Below are positions 40,841-50,427 of a stretch of DNA of 64,000 bases, piece after piece. The DNA comes from Vulcanimicrobiota bacterium (GTDB taxonomy: Bacteria; Vulcanimicrobiota; Vulcanimicrobiia; Vulcanimicrobiales; Vulcanimicrobiaceae): contig PMOS01000005.1 in the NCBI GenBank assembly GCA_003161435.1, forward strand, positions 62,001 through 126,000. The letters are read 5' to 3'. The translations under genes were made by a program, and so were the position numbers. The notes beneath the pieces are model-generated. The model was given only the letters and a program-made list of their open reading frames with translations, did no database searches and had not been told where the DNA came from. How positions within the stretch are numbered: position 1 is the first letter of the stretch; every line of letters starts with the position of its first letter.

Positions 40841-41938
40841 CTAGCGTTGTTCGAAGTCGAAGGGAACGCCGAGCTCGCCGGCTAGCTTCTCGAGACCGTT
40901 CCACACTTTCACGTGCACCGGCACGCCGTGCTCGCGATTGTAGAGCGTCTTCTCGTACTCGATCTCGCCGGCAACGTAGATGCGTTCTTGCCCCGGCGCC
41001 TTGGCGGAGTCTTTGAACGCGCGCAGCTCGACGTCCATGTCGCGCTTGAACGCCGCGGGGTCGCGGAACCCGTCGATCTTGAAGGCCGCGAAGAAATGCG
41101 AGATCTTGCCCGGCAACGGGCCGTCGGTCGGCAGCGGCAACTCGTCGCCGAACGCGCCGCCGGAGAGCACGCCGCACAGGATGTCGACCAACAAACCCAG
41201 GCCGTAACCTTTGTGACCGCCGTTGTCGACGCCGAAGCCGCCCAACGGCAGCAGTGCACCGTGGAGCGCGACCTGCGGATCCAGCGTCTCGTGTCCGTTC
41301 GCGTCGATCGCCCAACCGGGGTTGAGCTGCTTCTCCTTGCGCGCGTAGACTTCGAGCTTGCCTTTGGGGACGGTCGTCGTCGCGAAATCGAGCACGAACG
41401 CCGGCTCGTTTTGAGCCGGGATCGCGAAGGCCAGCGGGTTCGTTCCGAGCAGGATGTCGCGGCCGAAGGTCGGCGCGCCGAATCGCGTGCTGTTGGTCGA
41501 CGCAATCCCGATCATGTCGTGGTCGAGCGCGAGCATCGCGTAGTAGCCGGCGATCCCGAAGTGGTTCGAGCTACGAACCGCGCCGAACGCCGCGCCGCTC
41601 TGTCCGGCCTTGTCGAGCAGGCGTTCCATCGTGCGCTTTGCGGTCGGGTGGCCGAGGCCATTGCCGGCGTCGACCAGCAGCGACGTCGCCGTTTCGCGGA
41701 CGGTCTGGACGTCCGGCTTAGGCACCATCTGGCCGTTGCGCAACCGGCTCACGTAGTACGATTCCAGCCGAGCCACGCCGTGGGACTCGACGCCCCGCAG
41801 GTCGGCCGCGACCAGCACCTCGGCGACGATTCCCGCGTCCTCCGCGGTGACGCCGGCCTTCTCGAGGACGGTCTGTACGAAGCTCTTGAGCCCGGTTTCG
41901 GTCGCGAGCCGATACTCGGACGTGATGACGTCGGCCAT
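40841..41938 (-). CDS. Malate/L-lactate dehydrogenase family oxidoreductase (Ldh2/ComC type)
   Basis: This is a cytoplasmic NAD(P)-dependent 2-hydroxyacid dehydrogenase of the Ldh_2 superfamily, unrelated to classical lactate dehydrogenase. The 365-residue protein has DLRGVESHGVARL near residues 46-58, SNHFGIAGYYA near 124-134, TNPLAFAIP and LDFATTTVPKGK, and GHKGYGLGLLVDILCGVLSG near 240-260. These are the family's substrate- and cofactor-binding segments. The substrate may be malate, lactate, sulfolactate or ureidoglycolate. It is divergent from the glycolate-oxidase-like gene at 42039, which suggests 2-hydroxyacid metabolism. Confidence 0.88.
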   Translation of the reverse strand: MADVITSEYRLATETGLKSFVQTVLEKAGVTAEDAGIVAEVLVAADLRGVESHGVARLESYYVSRLRNGQMVPKPDVQTVRETATSLLVDAGNGLGHPTAKRTMERLLDKAGQSGAAFGAVRSSNHFGIAGYYAMLALDHDMIGIASTNSTRFGAPTFGRDILLGTNPLAFAIPAQNEPAFVLDFATTTVPKGKLEVYARKEKQLNPGWAIDANGHETLDPQVALHGALLPLGGFGVDNGGHKGYGLGLLVDILCGVLSGGAFGDELPLPTDGPLPGKISHFFAAFKIDGFRDPAAFKRDMDVELRAFKDSAKAPGQERIYVAGEIEYEKTLYNREHGVPVHVKVWNGLEKLAGELGVPFDFEQR

Positions 41939-42038
41939 GGTATCCAGTGTACCCTAGCCGGCGCCGCTTGCGTAGGACCCCCGTCGCAGCCACGGCGGCC
42001 CGCGGGCTTTCTAGCCCGGGGGTGCGAAGCGCGAGCCG

Positions 42039-43451
42039 ATGCTCGACATCGCGCCCGACGTCGTCGCGGCGCTGCGCGACGCCGTCCCGGGCGGCGTCCT
42101 GACCGCCGCCGAGGACCTCATCGCCTACGGCTTCGACGGGACGTTCTACAGCCACACGCCGCCGCTGGTCGTGCTGCCGACGACGACCGCACAGGTCAGC
42201 GCGGTCCACCGGATCGCGACCGCACGGCGCATCGCGCTGACGCCGCGCGCGATGGGGAGCGGGCTGTCGGGCGGCGCGGTGCCGCTGGCGGGGAGCATCG
42301 TGCTGGGCGTTGCGCGGATGGACCGGATCGTCGAGATCGATCCGATCGACCGCGTCGCGGTCGTCGAAGCCGGCGTCATCAACGCGCACTTGCAGCGCGA
42401 GGTCGAACGGCTCGGCCTGTTCTACCCGCCGGATCCGTCGAGCCTCAAGCAGAGCGCGATCGGCGGCAACGTCGCCGAAAACGCCGGCGGTGCGCGCTGT
42501 CTGAAGTACGGCGTGACCGGCGACTACGTGCTCGCGCTCGAAGTCGTCTTGCCGGACGGCACGGTGATCAGAACGGGCGGCCGGACGGTGAAGAACGTCA
42601 CCGGCTACGACCTGCGCCGGTTGTTCACCGGCGCCGAAGGGACGCTGGGCACGATCACCGAGATCACGCTGCGGCTCTTGTCGAAACCGAAGTTCGCGCG
42701 CGCTGCGCTGGCGGTCTTCGATCGCATCGAGGACGCCGCCGAAGCGACGACCGCGGTGATGTCGAGCGGGATCCTGCCGTCGGCGATCGAGCTGCTCGAC
42801 AACCTGACGATGCGCTGCGTCGAGGCGAACAATCCGATCGGTCTCCCGCTCGACGCCGACGCGATCCTGATCTTCGGGGTCGACGGGAACTATGAGAACG
42901 TGCTGGCCGAAGAGCTCGCCACGATCGACCGGATCGCGCGCCAGCATCACGCGCGCGACGTGAGCGTCGCACGCAGCGACGCCGAGTCCGAGCGGCTCTG
43001 GACCGCGCGCCGTTCGATCTCGCCTGCGCTGGCGCGCCGGCGGCCGAACAAGCTGGGCGAGGACGTTTGCGTCCCACCGCGTGCGATCACGTCGCTCGTG
43101 CGGCGCGTCCGCGAGATCGCCGCGACGTACGCGCTGCCGATCCCCTTGTTCGGCCACATCGGCGACGGCAATCTCCATCCCAACATCCTGTGCGACAAGA
43201 CCGATCGGGAAGAGATGGCGCGCGTCGCCGGCGCCGCGCGCGCGATCTTCGAAGCGACGGTCGAGCTGGGCGGGACGCTCTCGGGCGAGCACGGCATCGG
43301 GCTGCTCAAGAAACAGTTCATGGAGCTCGACCTCGGCCCCGACGCGATCGCCGTGATGCGCAAGATCAAGGACGCCATCGATCCGCTCGGCATCATGAAC
43401 CCCGGCAAGGTCTTCCCCGACCCCGGCGGCGCTGACGCCTTTCGGCTGTGA
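42039..43451 (+). CDS. glcD: FAD-linked glycolate/D-lactate oxidase subunit GlcD
   Basis: This 470-residue flavoprotein of the vanillyl-alcohol-oxidase family oxidises glycolate, D-lactate or related acids. The FAD-binding region shows RAMGSGLSGGAVPL near residues 69-82 and DPSSLKQSAIGGNVAENAGG near 131-150, and GVTGDYVLALEVVLPDG follows. The C-terminal cap ends in GEHGIGLLKK and NPGKVFP. GlcE and GlcF are not adjacent, so it may act alone or with unlinked partners. A short CGGGCT/AGCCCG hairpin (42003-42018) lies in its leader. The ATG start at 42039 fits the family. Confidence 0.9.
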   Translation: MLDIAPDVVAALRDAVPGGVLTAAEDLIAYGFDGTFYSHTPPLVVLPTTTAQVSAVHRIATARRIALTPRAMGSGLSGGAVPLAGSIVLGVARMDRIVEIDPIDRVAVVEAGVINAHLQREVERLGLFYPPDPSSLKQSAIGGNVAENAGGARCLKYGVTGDYVLALEVVLPDGTVIRTGGRTVKNVTGYDLRRLFTGAEGTLGTITEITLRLLSKPKFARAALAVFDRIEDAAEATTAVMSSGILPSAIELLDNLTMRCVEANNPIGLPLDADAILIFGVDGNYENVLAEELATIDRIARQHHARDVSVARSDAESERLWTARRSISPALARRRPNKLGEDVCVPPRAITSLVRRVREIAATYALPIPLFGHIGDGNLHPNILCDKTDREEMARVAGAARAIFEATVELGGTLSGEHGIGLLKKQFMELDLGPDAIAVMRKIKDAIDPLGIMNPGKVFPDPGGADAFRL

Positions 43452-43466
43452 TTGCTTGCGGCGCAG

Positions 43467-44345
43467 CTAGGGGGCGTAGATCACGTGACCTCGCACCAAC
43501 TTGATGTTCGCGACGCTCGTTTGTACGACCACACAGAAGTTCTTCTCATCGCCGACGGTCTTGCGAAGCACCCGCCAGTTCTTGACGAGAAACCTTGCCG
43601 CCGCCGGCGTACCTCTGGGTCCGAGTCCGGCCACCAGAAACCAACGGCGACCGGAGACATCTTTTTCCGGCGCATACCGTACGATGACCGAGCAATCCGC
43701 GTCGGCGGTATTGCGGAACTCACGACTGTCCGCCAGTCTCAGCGAGACCTCGCCCCCGGAAAGCTCGATGATCTCGAAGAGCTTCTTTTCGCGGTGCTTG
43801 TCGAGGTACATGAAGGTGCAATCGTTGCTCGTCAACCCGAAGCTGATGAAGCTCAACTCGCATTTCTCGAACGCCCGTCCATCCGTAGCAAAAGTACTGA
43901 TGTCCTCGTCGACGTCTTTGAACATCGAGGCTACTTCAAGCAGTGCCTCGATGTCATTGGAGGCGACGATACGTTCGACGTCGATGTGCCGTGCCTGGTG
44001 ATAGGCTGACGTGTCGGGCTTGTCATACATTAGCGGTTGGTTGTCACGGGCGAGCAATTGCATGACGTCGTCATGCACTACGAACTCCGGGTACACGAGA
44101 TTGAGTTCTTTCCACACGAGCTCGGATCCGAAGAATCCGGCGAGCTCGCGCCGCAGCAGCCGGCGCCGCACCGTTACGACGAGTGGCGCAACCGCGGCCG
44201 CCAACACGGTCGCAGCCAATGCGACGAAAAACTCGTTGACCGGATCGCGTACCGCCGCCGAGGCGACGATGAGGACTGTGCACGCGACGATTCCGAAGGC
44301 GGCAAGCGCGATCCGCCTTGGCAGCGCGCGTCGAAAGAGCTCCAA
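43467..44345 (-). CDS. Two-helix membrane protein with cytoplasmic C-terminal domain, unknown function
   Basis: I do not recognise this 292-residue protein. Two transmembrane helices lie at about residues 11-32 and 38-59, followed by a basic turn ([10 protein letters not shown]) and a cytoplasmic domain of about 225 residues with alternating strands and helices. The start is inferred as TTG 44345 because GGGAGGG stands 7 bases before it. Upstream codons in the same frame would run into glpK and lack any ribosome site. Base and codon use are less GC-rich than in neighbours, which hints at transfer. It is divergent from glpK. Confidence 0.6.
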   Translation of the reverse strand: MELFRRALPRRIALAAFGIVACTVLIVASAAVRDPVNEFFVALAATVLAAAVAPLVVTVRRRLLRRELAGFFGSELVWKELNLVYPEFVVHDDVMQLLARDNQPLMYDKPDTSAYHQARHIDVERIVASNDIEALLEVASMFKDVDEDISTFATDGRAFEKCELSFISFGLTSNDCTFMYLDKHREKKLFEIIELSGGEVSLRLADSREFRNTADADCSVIVRYAPEKDVSGRRWFLVAGLGPRGTPAAARFLVKNWRVLRKTVGDEKNFCVVVQTSVANIKLVRGHVIYAP

Positions 44346-44426
44346 CGTGACACCCTCCCACTGCGTACGGTTGCTTTGCTTGTCCGAACGCTTGTCACCT
44401 CCCAGCGCCTCGTTCCGGGTGACGGT

Positions 44427-45920
44427 ATGTCCGTGATTCTGGCACTCGATCAAGGAACGACTAGCTCGCGGGCGCTGGTGTTCGACGAGAACGGCGACGT
44501 CGTAGCGTTCGATCAGCGGGAATTTCCCCAGGGCTTTCCCCGGCCCGGCTGGGTCGAGCACGACCCCGTCGAGATCTGGCGCTCGCAGCTAGAGACCGCG
44601 CGCGGCGCGCTGCGGAACGGGCACGTCTCGACCGCCGACGTCGCAGCGATCGGAATCACCAATCAGCGCGAGACGACGGTCCTCTGGGACCGTGCCTGCG
44701 GGACGCCGGTCGCGAGCGCGATCGTCTGGCAAGACCGGCGGACCGCCGCGATGTGCGAGGGCCTGCGCGCTCGCGGTCTCGACTCGCTGATTCGCGAGCA
44801 AACCGGGTTGCTGTTGGACCCCTACTTCTCGGCGACCAAGATCGCCTGGCTGCTCGATCACGTCCACGGCCTACGCGCGCGCGCCGAAGCCGGCGAGATC
44901 GCGTTCGGCACCGTCGATTCTTGGCTCATCTGGAACCTGACAGGCGGCGCGCGGCACGTCACCGACGTCACCAACGCGTCGCGCACGATGCTCTTCGACA
45001 TCCATCGATTGCGCTGGAGCGATGAACTGCTCGCTGCGTTCGGCGTCCCGGCAGCGATCTTGCCCGACGTCCTTCCATGTACTGGCGATTTCGGGACGAC
45101 GGCAGTCGAGCACTTCGGCGCACCAATTCGCATCGCAGGTGTTGCGGGCGATCAGCAGGCGGCGCTCGTCGGCCAAGCCGGCTTCGCTCCCGGATTGGCG
45201 AAGAACACATACGGGACGGGATCGTTCGTCGTGCTCAACACCGGCGACCGGATCGTGCGCAGCGAGCAAGGTCTGCTGTCGACGATTGCGTTCGCGTTCG
45301 AGCCCGGCCGCGCTACGTACGCGCTCGAAGGCTCGATCTTCGTCACCGGCGCTGCGGTGCAGTGGCTGCGCGACGGCCTGGGAATCATCGAGCGTTCGTC
45401 TGACGTCGAAGCCCTTGCGCGCGAAGTCGATGACAGCGGGGGCTGCTACTTCGTTCCGGCCTTTGCCGGACTCGGAGCGCCGTACTGGGATCCGTACGCG
45501 CGCGGTACGATCGTCGGCGTTACCCGCGGGACGACGCGGGCGCACCTCGCGCGTGCGGCGCTCGATGCGATGGCGTACCAGACCGCTGACGTCGTCGCCG
45601 CAATGGAACGCGAGGCCGGCATCACGCTGTCCGAACTGCGCGTCGACGGCGGCGCCTCGGCGAACGATCTTGCGATGCAGTTCCAAGCCGACGTGCTCGG
45701 CGTCCCCGTCGTGCGGCCGGCCTGCATCGAGACGACCGCGCTCGGCGCGGCGTATCTCGCGGGGCTGCAGGTCGGGTTTTGGCCGGACATCGACACGATC
45801 GCGGGCCAATGGCGCGAAGACGTGCGCTTCACGCCGTCGATGGAAGCCGCGCGCCGGGCGGAGTCGTTGGCACGTTGGCGGCGCGCGGTGGAACGCAGTC
45901 GTGACTGGGCACGCGATTGA
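44427..45920 (+). CDS. glpK: Glycerol kinase
   Basis: GlpK phosphorylates glycerol to glycerol-3-phosphate. The 497-residue protein opens with [17 protein letters not shown] (phosphate-binding loop) and has [22 protein letters not shown], the catalytic aspartate in [13 protein letters not shown] near residue 240, [11 protein letters not shown], and [16 protein letters not shown] near residue 405. The family length is complete. It is translationally coupled to glpD through a TTGA overlap; no glycerol facilitator gene is in this stretch. Confidence 0.96.
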   Translation: MSVILALDQGTTSSRALVFDENGDVVAFDQREFPQGFPRPGWVEHDPVEIWRSQLETARGALRNGHVSTADVAAIGITNQRETTVLWDRACGTPVASAIVWQDRRTAAMCEGLRARGLDSLIREQTGLLLDPYFSATKIAWLLDHVHGLRARAEAGEIAFGTVDSWLIWNLTGGARHVTDVTNASRTMLFDIHRLRWSDELLAAFGVPAAILPDVLPCTGDFGTTAVEHFGAPIRIAGVAGDQQAALVGQAGFAPGLAKNTYGTGSFVVLNTGDRIVRSEQGLLSTIAFAFEPGRATYALEGSIFVTGAAVQWLRDGLGIIERSSDVEALAREVDDSGGCYFVPAFAGLGAPYWDPYARGTIVGVTRGTTRAHLARAALDAMAYQTADVVAAMEREAGITLSELRVDGGASANDLAMQFQADVLGVPVVRPACIETTALGAAYLAGLQVGFWPDIDTIAGQWREDVRFTPSMEAARRAESLARWRRAVERSRDWARD

Positions 45921-47434
45921 ACCGTGACGTCGGGCTGTCGCGGCTGGCCGGCGAGCAGTTCGACGTCGTCGTAATCGGCGGCGGCGCGACCGGGCTCGGC
46001 GCCGCGGTCGACGCCGGGTCGCGCGGCTATCGCACGGCGCTGATCGAAGCGGCAGACTTTGGCTCGGCGACGTCGAGCCGTTCGACCAAACTCGTGCACG
46101 GTGGCGTGCGCTACCTCGAACAGGGCAACGTCGGTCTGGTGCGCGAGGCGCTGCGCGAACGCTCGACGCTGCTCCGGAACGCTCCGCACCTCATCCACGA
46201 CCTCGCCTTCGTCGTCCCCGCGTACCGCCGCTTCGATCTCGCTTTCTACGCGGTGGGCCTGAAGGTGTATGACGCGCTGGCGGGTCGAACCGAGTTTCCG
46301 CGCAGCCACGTCGTCTCACCGGCGGATGCGCGCACCCTGATCCCGGCGCTCGCCCCGAACGGGCTGCGCGGCGCGGTCGTCTACCACGACGGCCAGTTCG
46401 ACGACGCTCGGCTCGCGCTGGCGCTAGCGCGAACCGCGGTCGACCATGGCGCAGCGGTCGCGAACTACGTGCGAGCGACGGGGTTCTTCTACGATTCGGC
46501 CGGACGCGTGACGGGAGTCGACGCGGTCGACGCGGAGTCGGGTGCGCAACTCACCGTTCGTGCGCGCGCGGTGATCAACGCGACGGGAATCTTCGCCGAC
46601 ACGATGCGCACTCTCGACGATCCGGCCGCGCGGCCGCTGCTCGCCCACAGCCGTGGCTCGCACATCGTGGTGTCCTCTGCGGCGCTGGGATCGGCCGCGG
46701 CTTTGTTGGTGCCGAAGACGTCCGACGGGCGCGTGCTGTTCGCGCTACCGTGGCACGAGCGCACGATCGTGGGAACGACCGACGTCCCGGTCGACGCCCC
46801 CGAACGTGATCCCAAACCCAGCGCCGACGAGATCGCGTACCTGCTCGCGACCGTGAACCGCTACCTCGAAGCACCGCTCGCGCAGCGCGACATCCTAGCC
46901 GTCTTCGCCGGGCTGCGGCCGCTGATCCGTCGCGGGGCGACCTCAACGGCGCGGCTCTCGCGCGAGCATCTCGTCGACGTCTCGCGGTCCGGGATCGTCA
47001 CGATCGCCGGCGGCAAATGGACGACCTATCGCAAGATGGCGCAGGACGCCGTCGACGCCGCGGCACGCAGCGCCGGCCTTGGGGCATCGCCGTCACGAAC
47101 CGTGTCCCTGCCGCTGCACGGCGCGCAACACGACACGCCGGACAACGTTCTGCTGCGTGAGTACGGCACCGACGCAGCCAACGTGCTGCAGCTCGTCGCC
47201 GCCGATGCAACGCTCGCAACGCGGCTCGATCCACGGCTACCGTACACGGAGGCGCAGGTCGTCTACGCCGTGCGCGCCGAGATGGCGCGGACAGTCGAAG
47301 ACGTGCTCGCGCGCCGCACGCGCGCGCTCGTTCTCGACGCCGGCGCGGCCCGTGCCGCTGGGCCGCGCGTCGCCGCGCTGATGTCGGCAGAGCTCGGACG
47401 CCGCGTTACGCCGCCGCCTGGGACTCCTCCGTGA
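45917..47434 (+). CDS. glpD: Glycerol-3-phosphate dehydrogenase, FAD-dependent
   Basis: GlpD oxidises glycerol-3-phosphate to dihydroxyacetone phosphate at the membrane and passes electrons to quinone (here likely menaquinone). The 505-residue protein has the FAD fingerprint [20 protein letters not shown] near residues 17-36, [18 protein letters not shown] near 52-70, and GLRPLIRR with [12 protein letters not shown] later. The start is TTG at 45917, sharing bases with the glpK stop. The last 29 bases overlap the convergent transporter gene. Confidence 0.95.
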   Translation: MNRDVGLSRLAGEQFDVVVIGGGATGLGAAVDAGSRGYRTALIEAADFGSATSSRSTKLVHGGVRYLEQGNVGLVREALRERSTLLRNAPHLIHDLAFVVPAYRRFDLAFYAVGLKVYDALAGRTEFPRSHVVSPADARTLIPALAPNGLRGAVVYHDGQFDDARLALALARTAVDHGAAVANYVRATGFFYDSAGRVTGVDAVDAESGAQLTVRARAVINATGIFADTMRTLDDPAARPLLAHSRGSHIVVSSAALGSAAALLVPKTSDGRVLFALPWHERTIVGTTDVPVDAPERDPKPSADEIAYLLATVNRYLEAPLAQRDILAVFAGLRPLIRRGATSTARLSREHLVDVSRSGIVTIAGGKWTTYRKMAQDAVDAAARSAGLGASPSRTVSLPLHGAQHDTPDNVLLREYGTDAANVLQLVAADATLATRLDPRLPYTEAQVVYAVRAEMARTVEDVLARRTRALVLDAGAARAAGPRVAALMSAELGRRVTPPPGTPP

Positions 47435-48668
47435 AGGAGATGCCGCGGCGTTCCCTGCCGATCGCAGTCAGGATGAATACGGCCACGAACACTCCGAGCA
47501 TGATGATGACCATTGCGTGGCCGTAATCCGCCGTGGCCGGAAGCGGTAGCGGAAAGCTCTTGGTGGCGTACGCGGCCTCCCACTGCGCCGCGTAGGCGGT
47601 GATCAAGTTGCCGAGCTGGTAGGTGAAGCCCGGGAACGTTCCGCGCACGTTTGACGGTGAAAGCTCGTTGAGGTGCGCGGGAACGACGCCCCACGCGCCC
47701 TGCACGAAGAACTGCATCGCGAACGCCCCGGCGGCGAGCAGCGCCGGCGTCGCGGCGCCCGTCCAGAACGGGATCACCAGCGCGCCGAGCACGCAGCACG
47801 CCATGATCGTGATCCGGCGCCCAATCCGTTGCGAGAGCGCGCCGAGCAGCGTGCCGCCGATGATCGCTCCGATGTTCATCACGACGACGATGTTTTGGGT
47901 GATGTGCGGATCGAAGCCGCGCTGCTTCTGCAAGAACGTCGGATACAGATCCTGCGACCCGTGCGACATGAAGTTGAACGCCGCCATCAGCAGAATCGCG
48001 TAGAGGTAGAGCCACGGCTGGCGGACGATCGATCGGAGCAGGGTGTTGCGCTCGCCCAGCCTCCGTGCCTTACCTGCGACCCAGGCCGGCGACTCTTTCA
48101 CCCCGTAGCGGACGAAGAACACGAGTAGCGCCGGCAGGACGCCGACGATGAACATGCCGCGCCAGCCGATCACCTCGACGAACTGGCCGAAAACCAGCGC
48201 GGCAAGCAGATAGCCGACCGCGTAGCCCTGCTGGATGATCCCCGACGCGATGCCGCGCGCCTGCGCGGGGAGCGTCTCGAGCGCGAGCGCTGCGCCGACC
48301 CCCCACTCGCCGCCCATCGCGACGCCGTAGAGCGCGCGCAGCAGCAAGAACACGCCGAAGTTCGGCGAGAACGCGGTCAGCAACTCGAAGAGCGAGTAGA
48401 GCAGGATGCTGATCATCAGCGGACCGCGGCGGCCGTAGCGGTCGGCCAGCATCCCGAAGATCAATGCGCCCAGCGGCCGGCACATCAGCGTCACCGTTAC
48501 CGCGAGCAGCACGCCCGGGATCGTCATCGCGAAGTCGGTCGCAATGCGCGACACGACGAACGTGACCAAGAAGAAATCGAACGCGTCGAGCGTCCAGCCC
48601 AGGAAGGCCGCGATGAACGCGCGGCGCTGGACCGGCGTCAGGCCGGCGAGCGGTGTGAAGATCGCCAC
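47406..48668 (-). CDS. MFS transporter of the SHS/AAHS type (carboxylate:H+ symporter)
   Basis: This 420-residue, twelve-helix MFS protein has the helix-1 motif GWTLDAFDFFLV. That is characteristic of the sialate/aromatic-acid symporter groups that include NanT and the lactate permease Jen1. Motif A appears as FGMLADRYGRRGPLM near residues 71-85, and GGEWGVGAALALE lies in helix 4. The family and the nearby 2-hydroxyacid oxidoreductases and glycerol genes suggest a lactate- or carboxylate-uptake role, which is inference. The start is ATG at 48668, and its 3' end overlaps glpD tail to tail. Confidence 0.85.
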   Translation of the reverse strand: MAIFTPLAGLTPVQRRAFIAAFLGWTLDAFDFFLVTFVVSRIATDFAMTIPGVLLAVTVTLMCRPLGALIFGMLADRYGRRGPLMISILLYSLFELLTAFSPNFGVFLLLRALYGVAMGGEWGVGAALALETLPAQARGIASGIIQQGYAVGYLLAALVFGQFVEVIGWRGMFIVGVLPALLVFFVRYGVKESPAWVAGKARRLGERNTLLRSIVRQPWLYLYAILLMAAFNFMSHGSQDLYPTFLQKQRGFDPHITQNIVVVMNIGAIIGGTLLGALSQRIGRRITIMACCVLGALVIPFWTGAATPALLAAGAFAMQFFVQGAWGVVPAHLNELSPSNVRGTFPGFTYQLGNLITAYAAQWEAAYATKSFPLPLPATADYGHAMVIIMLGVFVAVFILTAIGRERRGISFTEESQAAA

Positions 48669-48752
48669 GATGTTCGCGCTATACCCACCTTGCGACGGGA
48701 GCTGCGGACCCGCTTGCCGTAGCTTGCCTGACCGCCCCCGAGGAGGGAACCG

Positions 48753-49193
48753 ATGCCTCTCCCCACCGTTTTCGCCGAGCTACTGTGCGCGCTGGCGCGC
48801 GAGCACGCTCGTGTCCTGGTCGTGGGAGGGCTGGCGAAGCGGTTGCACGGCGAGCAGGCAGACGCGCACGACCACTGCTTGTGGTACGACGCCGACGAGG
48901 ACAACGCCGCGCACGTCTACCGCGCGCTCTCGCGGATCGGCGCGCCGCTCGACGGCGTCGCAATCGCAGATCTGGCCGAGGTCGACTACGAGTACCGCTA
49001 CGGCGAAGGCGACGACGAGATCTGCTTACTCGGCGGCCTCGACGGCACCACCTTCGCCGACGCCTGGGTCGAGCGCCTAGAAACCCACTGGCACGACGTC
49101 CCGCTCTGCGTCATCGGCCGCACCACCCTCCGCGCTACCGAGCTTGCCGCCCGGCCTTCGAACATTTTCACTAAGGCCAGCGTGCCTCGATAG
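48753..49193 (+). CDS. Nucleotidyltransferase-fold protein, possibly inactive
   Basis: This 146-residue protein resembles the DUF6036/AbiEii-type nucleotidyltransferase fold. VLVVGGLAKRLHGEQADAHD near residues 21-40 corresponds to the usual VVGG-x-A-x2-HG-x-x-R-x-T-x-D block, and a later CLLGGLDGTTFADAW matches the ILTSIDGVTFDEAW type. The second catalytic D of the D-x-D pair is not conserved (DHC), so catalysis is doubtful. A GGAGGG precedes ATG 48753. Such proteins are often the enzymatic half of toxin-antitoxin pairs, but no clear partner is next to it. Confidence 0.6.
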   Translation: MPLPTVFAELLCALAREHARVLVVGGLAKRLHGEQADAHDHCLWYDADEDNAAHVYRALSRIGAPLDGVAIADLAEVDYEYRYGEGDDEICLLGGLDGTTFADAWVERLETHWHDVPLCVIGRTTLRATELAARPSNIFTKASVPR

Positions 49194-49236
49194 AGTTCAC
49201 ACATGATCGCGATTCAACGATTTGGGGGTAATTGTT

Positions 49237-49818
49237 GTGGAAGGCTACCAAGAACTTGCCGATGCCATCGGCGTCGGGTCCGGCCTCCTTGCGGCCACGA
49301 TAATGTTCGGGCGTGCTTTCTGGTTAGGAATACATGAAGCGCGAACAATTCCAAAGCCCGAAGTCATAAAGAGCAAGAGCGCCGCGAATTCTGCACCGGG
49401 AGGCGCAATAATTGCTGCGGATGAGGCGCTAGCCTTTAGCCTTGTGAGCAGCTACAAGCAGGAGCAGAGCATTTGGTTCTTCCTGCGACTGGGCACGGGT
49501 GTGGCGATTGCCGAGCTTACCGCTGCCGGCATCCTCGCCTCAAGACACGAGATAAAGGAGGCACAAACCATTGGAGGTCTCATCACCGTGTTCGGAACCT
49601 TTCTCGCCGCGACTACTATGGTTGGACTGGCGCGCCTCAAGGCAGAGAGAGGCTATCTCCTCGGCCTGCGAGAGATGGAATCGATGTTCGAACGCAAGGT
49701 TGCACTATTGGCACTTCTAGGCGATGCAGTTCGTGACCAGGGCATTTGTCAGCTACTTCAAATGCCCGCCGCCCAGCTAACCATTGAAGAGCCTTTAGCG
49801 CCACCGCAGGTCAAGTGA
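49237..49818 (+). CDS. Membrane protein of unknown function with atypical composition
   Basis: I do not recognise this 193-residue protein. It has a first hydrophobic segment near residues 11-26, two further membrane helices near 78-97 and 108-130, and a charged C-terminal helix with MESMFERKVALLALLG. GTG 49237 follows GGGGG by 8 bases; the TTG at 49222 is an alternative. Codon use is clearly less GC-rich at third positions than in surrounding genes, so it was probably acquired. The 139 bases after it hold no gene. Confidence 0.55.
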   Translation: MEGYQELADAIGVGSGLLAATIMFGRAFWLGIHEARTIPKPEVIKSKSAANSAPGGAIIAADEALAFSLVSSYKQEQSIWFFLRLGTGVAIAELTAAGILASRHEIKEAQTIGGLITVFGTFLAATTMVGLARLKAERGYLLGLREMESMFERKVALLALLGDAVRDQGICQLLQMPAAQLTIEEPLAPPQVK

Positions 49819-49957
49819 CGAAGCCCAGGAGCTAGCCTCGTGTCAACCGATTCAATTGCGCTCGCGAACTTGTGAGGGAACTCTGAGCCATATCGTTGGG
49901 CGTGGAGGCAGGGGCGACATGACCTTGCCAAGACTTTGCGCTGCTGCGCATCTTGGT

Positions 49958-50377
49958 CTAAGCTAAATCATCGATCAGTGCGCGTGCTTCGGCGTCGGCT
50001 TCGGCGAAGGTGGTTTCGCCGTCGACGGCGCGGTCGTAGGCGGTGATGATGCGGCGCTTGACGTCGGTCTGTGCGCGTTCGTGCTCGAAATCGCGGTCGG
50101 TCGGGCGGTACATCGTGACGTACTCGGCGAAGTTGCGGCGCGCTTCGGAGAGCGAGTAGTCCAGGTTCGGGCCGCCGGCGACGTCGTCAGGCCGCCCTTT
50201 GCCGGGTGGCCCGCTCTCGGCGTCGTCCTGGCCGTCGTCCTCCCAACCGCACAGCGCGCAGATATCGTATGCGCCGCGCCCGTTGATCGTCGGATAGGCG
50301 CAGCACGGGCACGTCGCGCGCACGCCGTCGAGCACTTGCTGGCGCAAGCGCTGCTGGGGTGTGAGCTTCGGCGCCAA
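49958..50377 (-). CDS. CPCC family cysteine-rich protein
   Basis: This 139-residue protein has the Pfam Cys_rich_CPCC pattern CPCCAYPTINGRGAYDICAL and then CGWEDDGQDD, giving a four-cysteine zinc knuckle-like region near residues 23-43. A helical tail follows. Family members are widespread and uncharacterised, often next to immunity or antitoxin genes. The start is TTG at 50377 with GAGGA upstream. It lies 50 bases downstream of the arginase gene on the same strand. Confidence 0.8.
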   Translation of the reverse strand: MAPKLTPQQRLRQQVLDGVRATCPCCAYPTINGRGAYDICALCGWEDDGQDDAESGPPGKGRPDDVAGGPNLDYSLSEARRNFAEYVTMYRPTDRDFEHERAQTDVKRRIITAYDRAVDGETTFAEADAEARALIDDLA

Positions 50378-50427
50378 GACGTCCTCGAACGTATCGCGCC
50401 GCAGCTCGAAGGCCGCCCGGTCGAAGA

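Noticed and set aside
42003-42018. Hairpin before glcD as a riboswitch
   Set aside because: A single 6-base stem with a 4-base loop and no conserved flanking elements; too small for a known aptamer.
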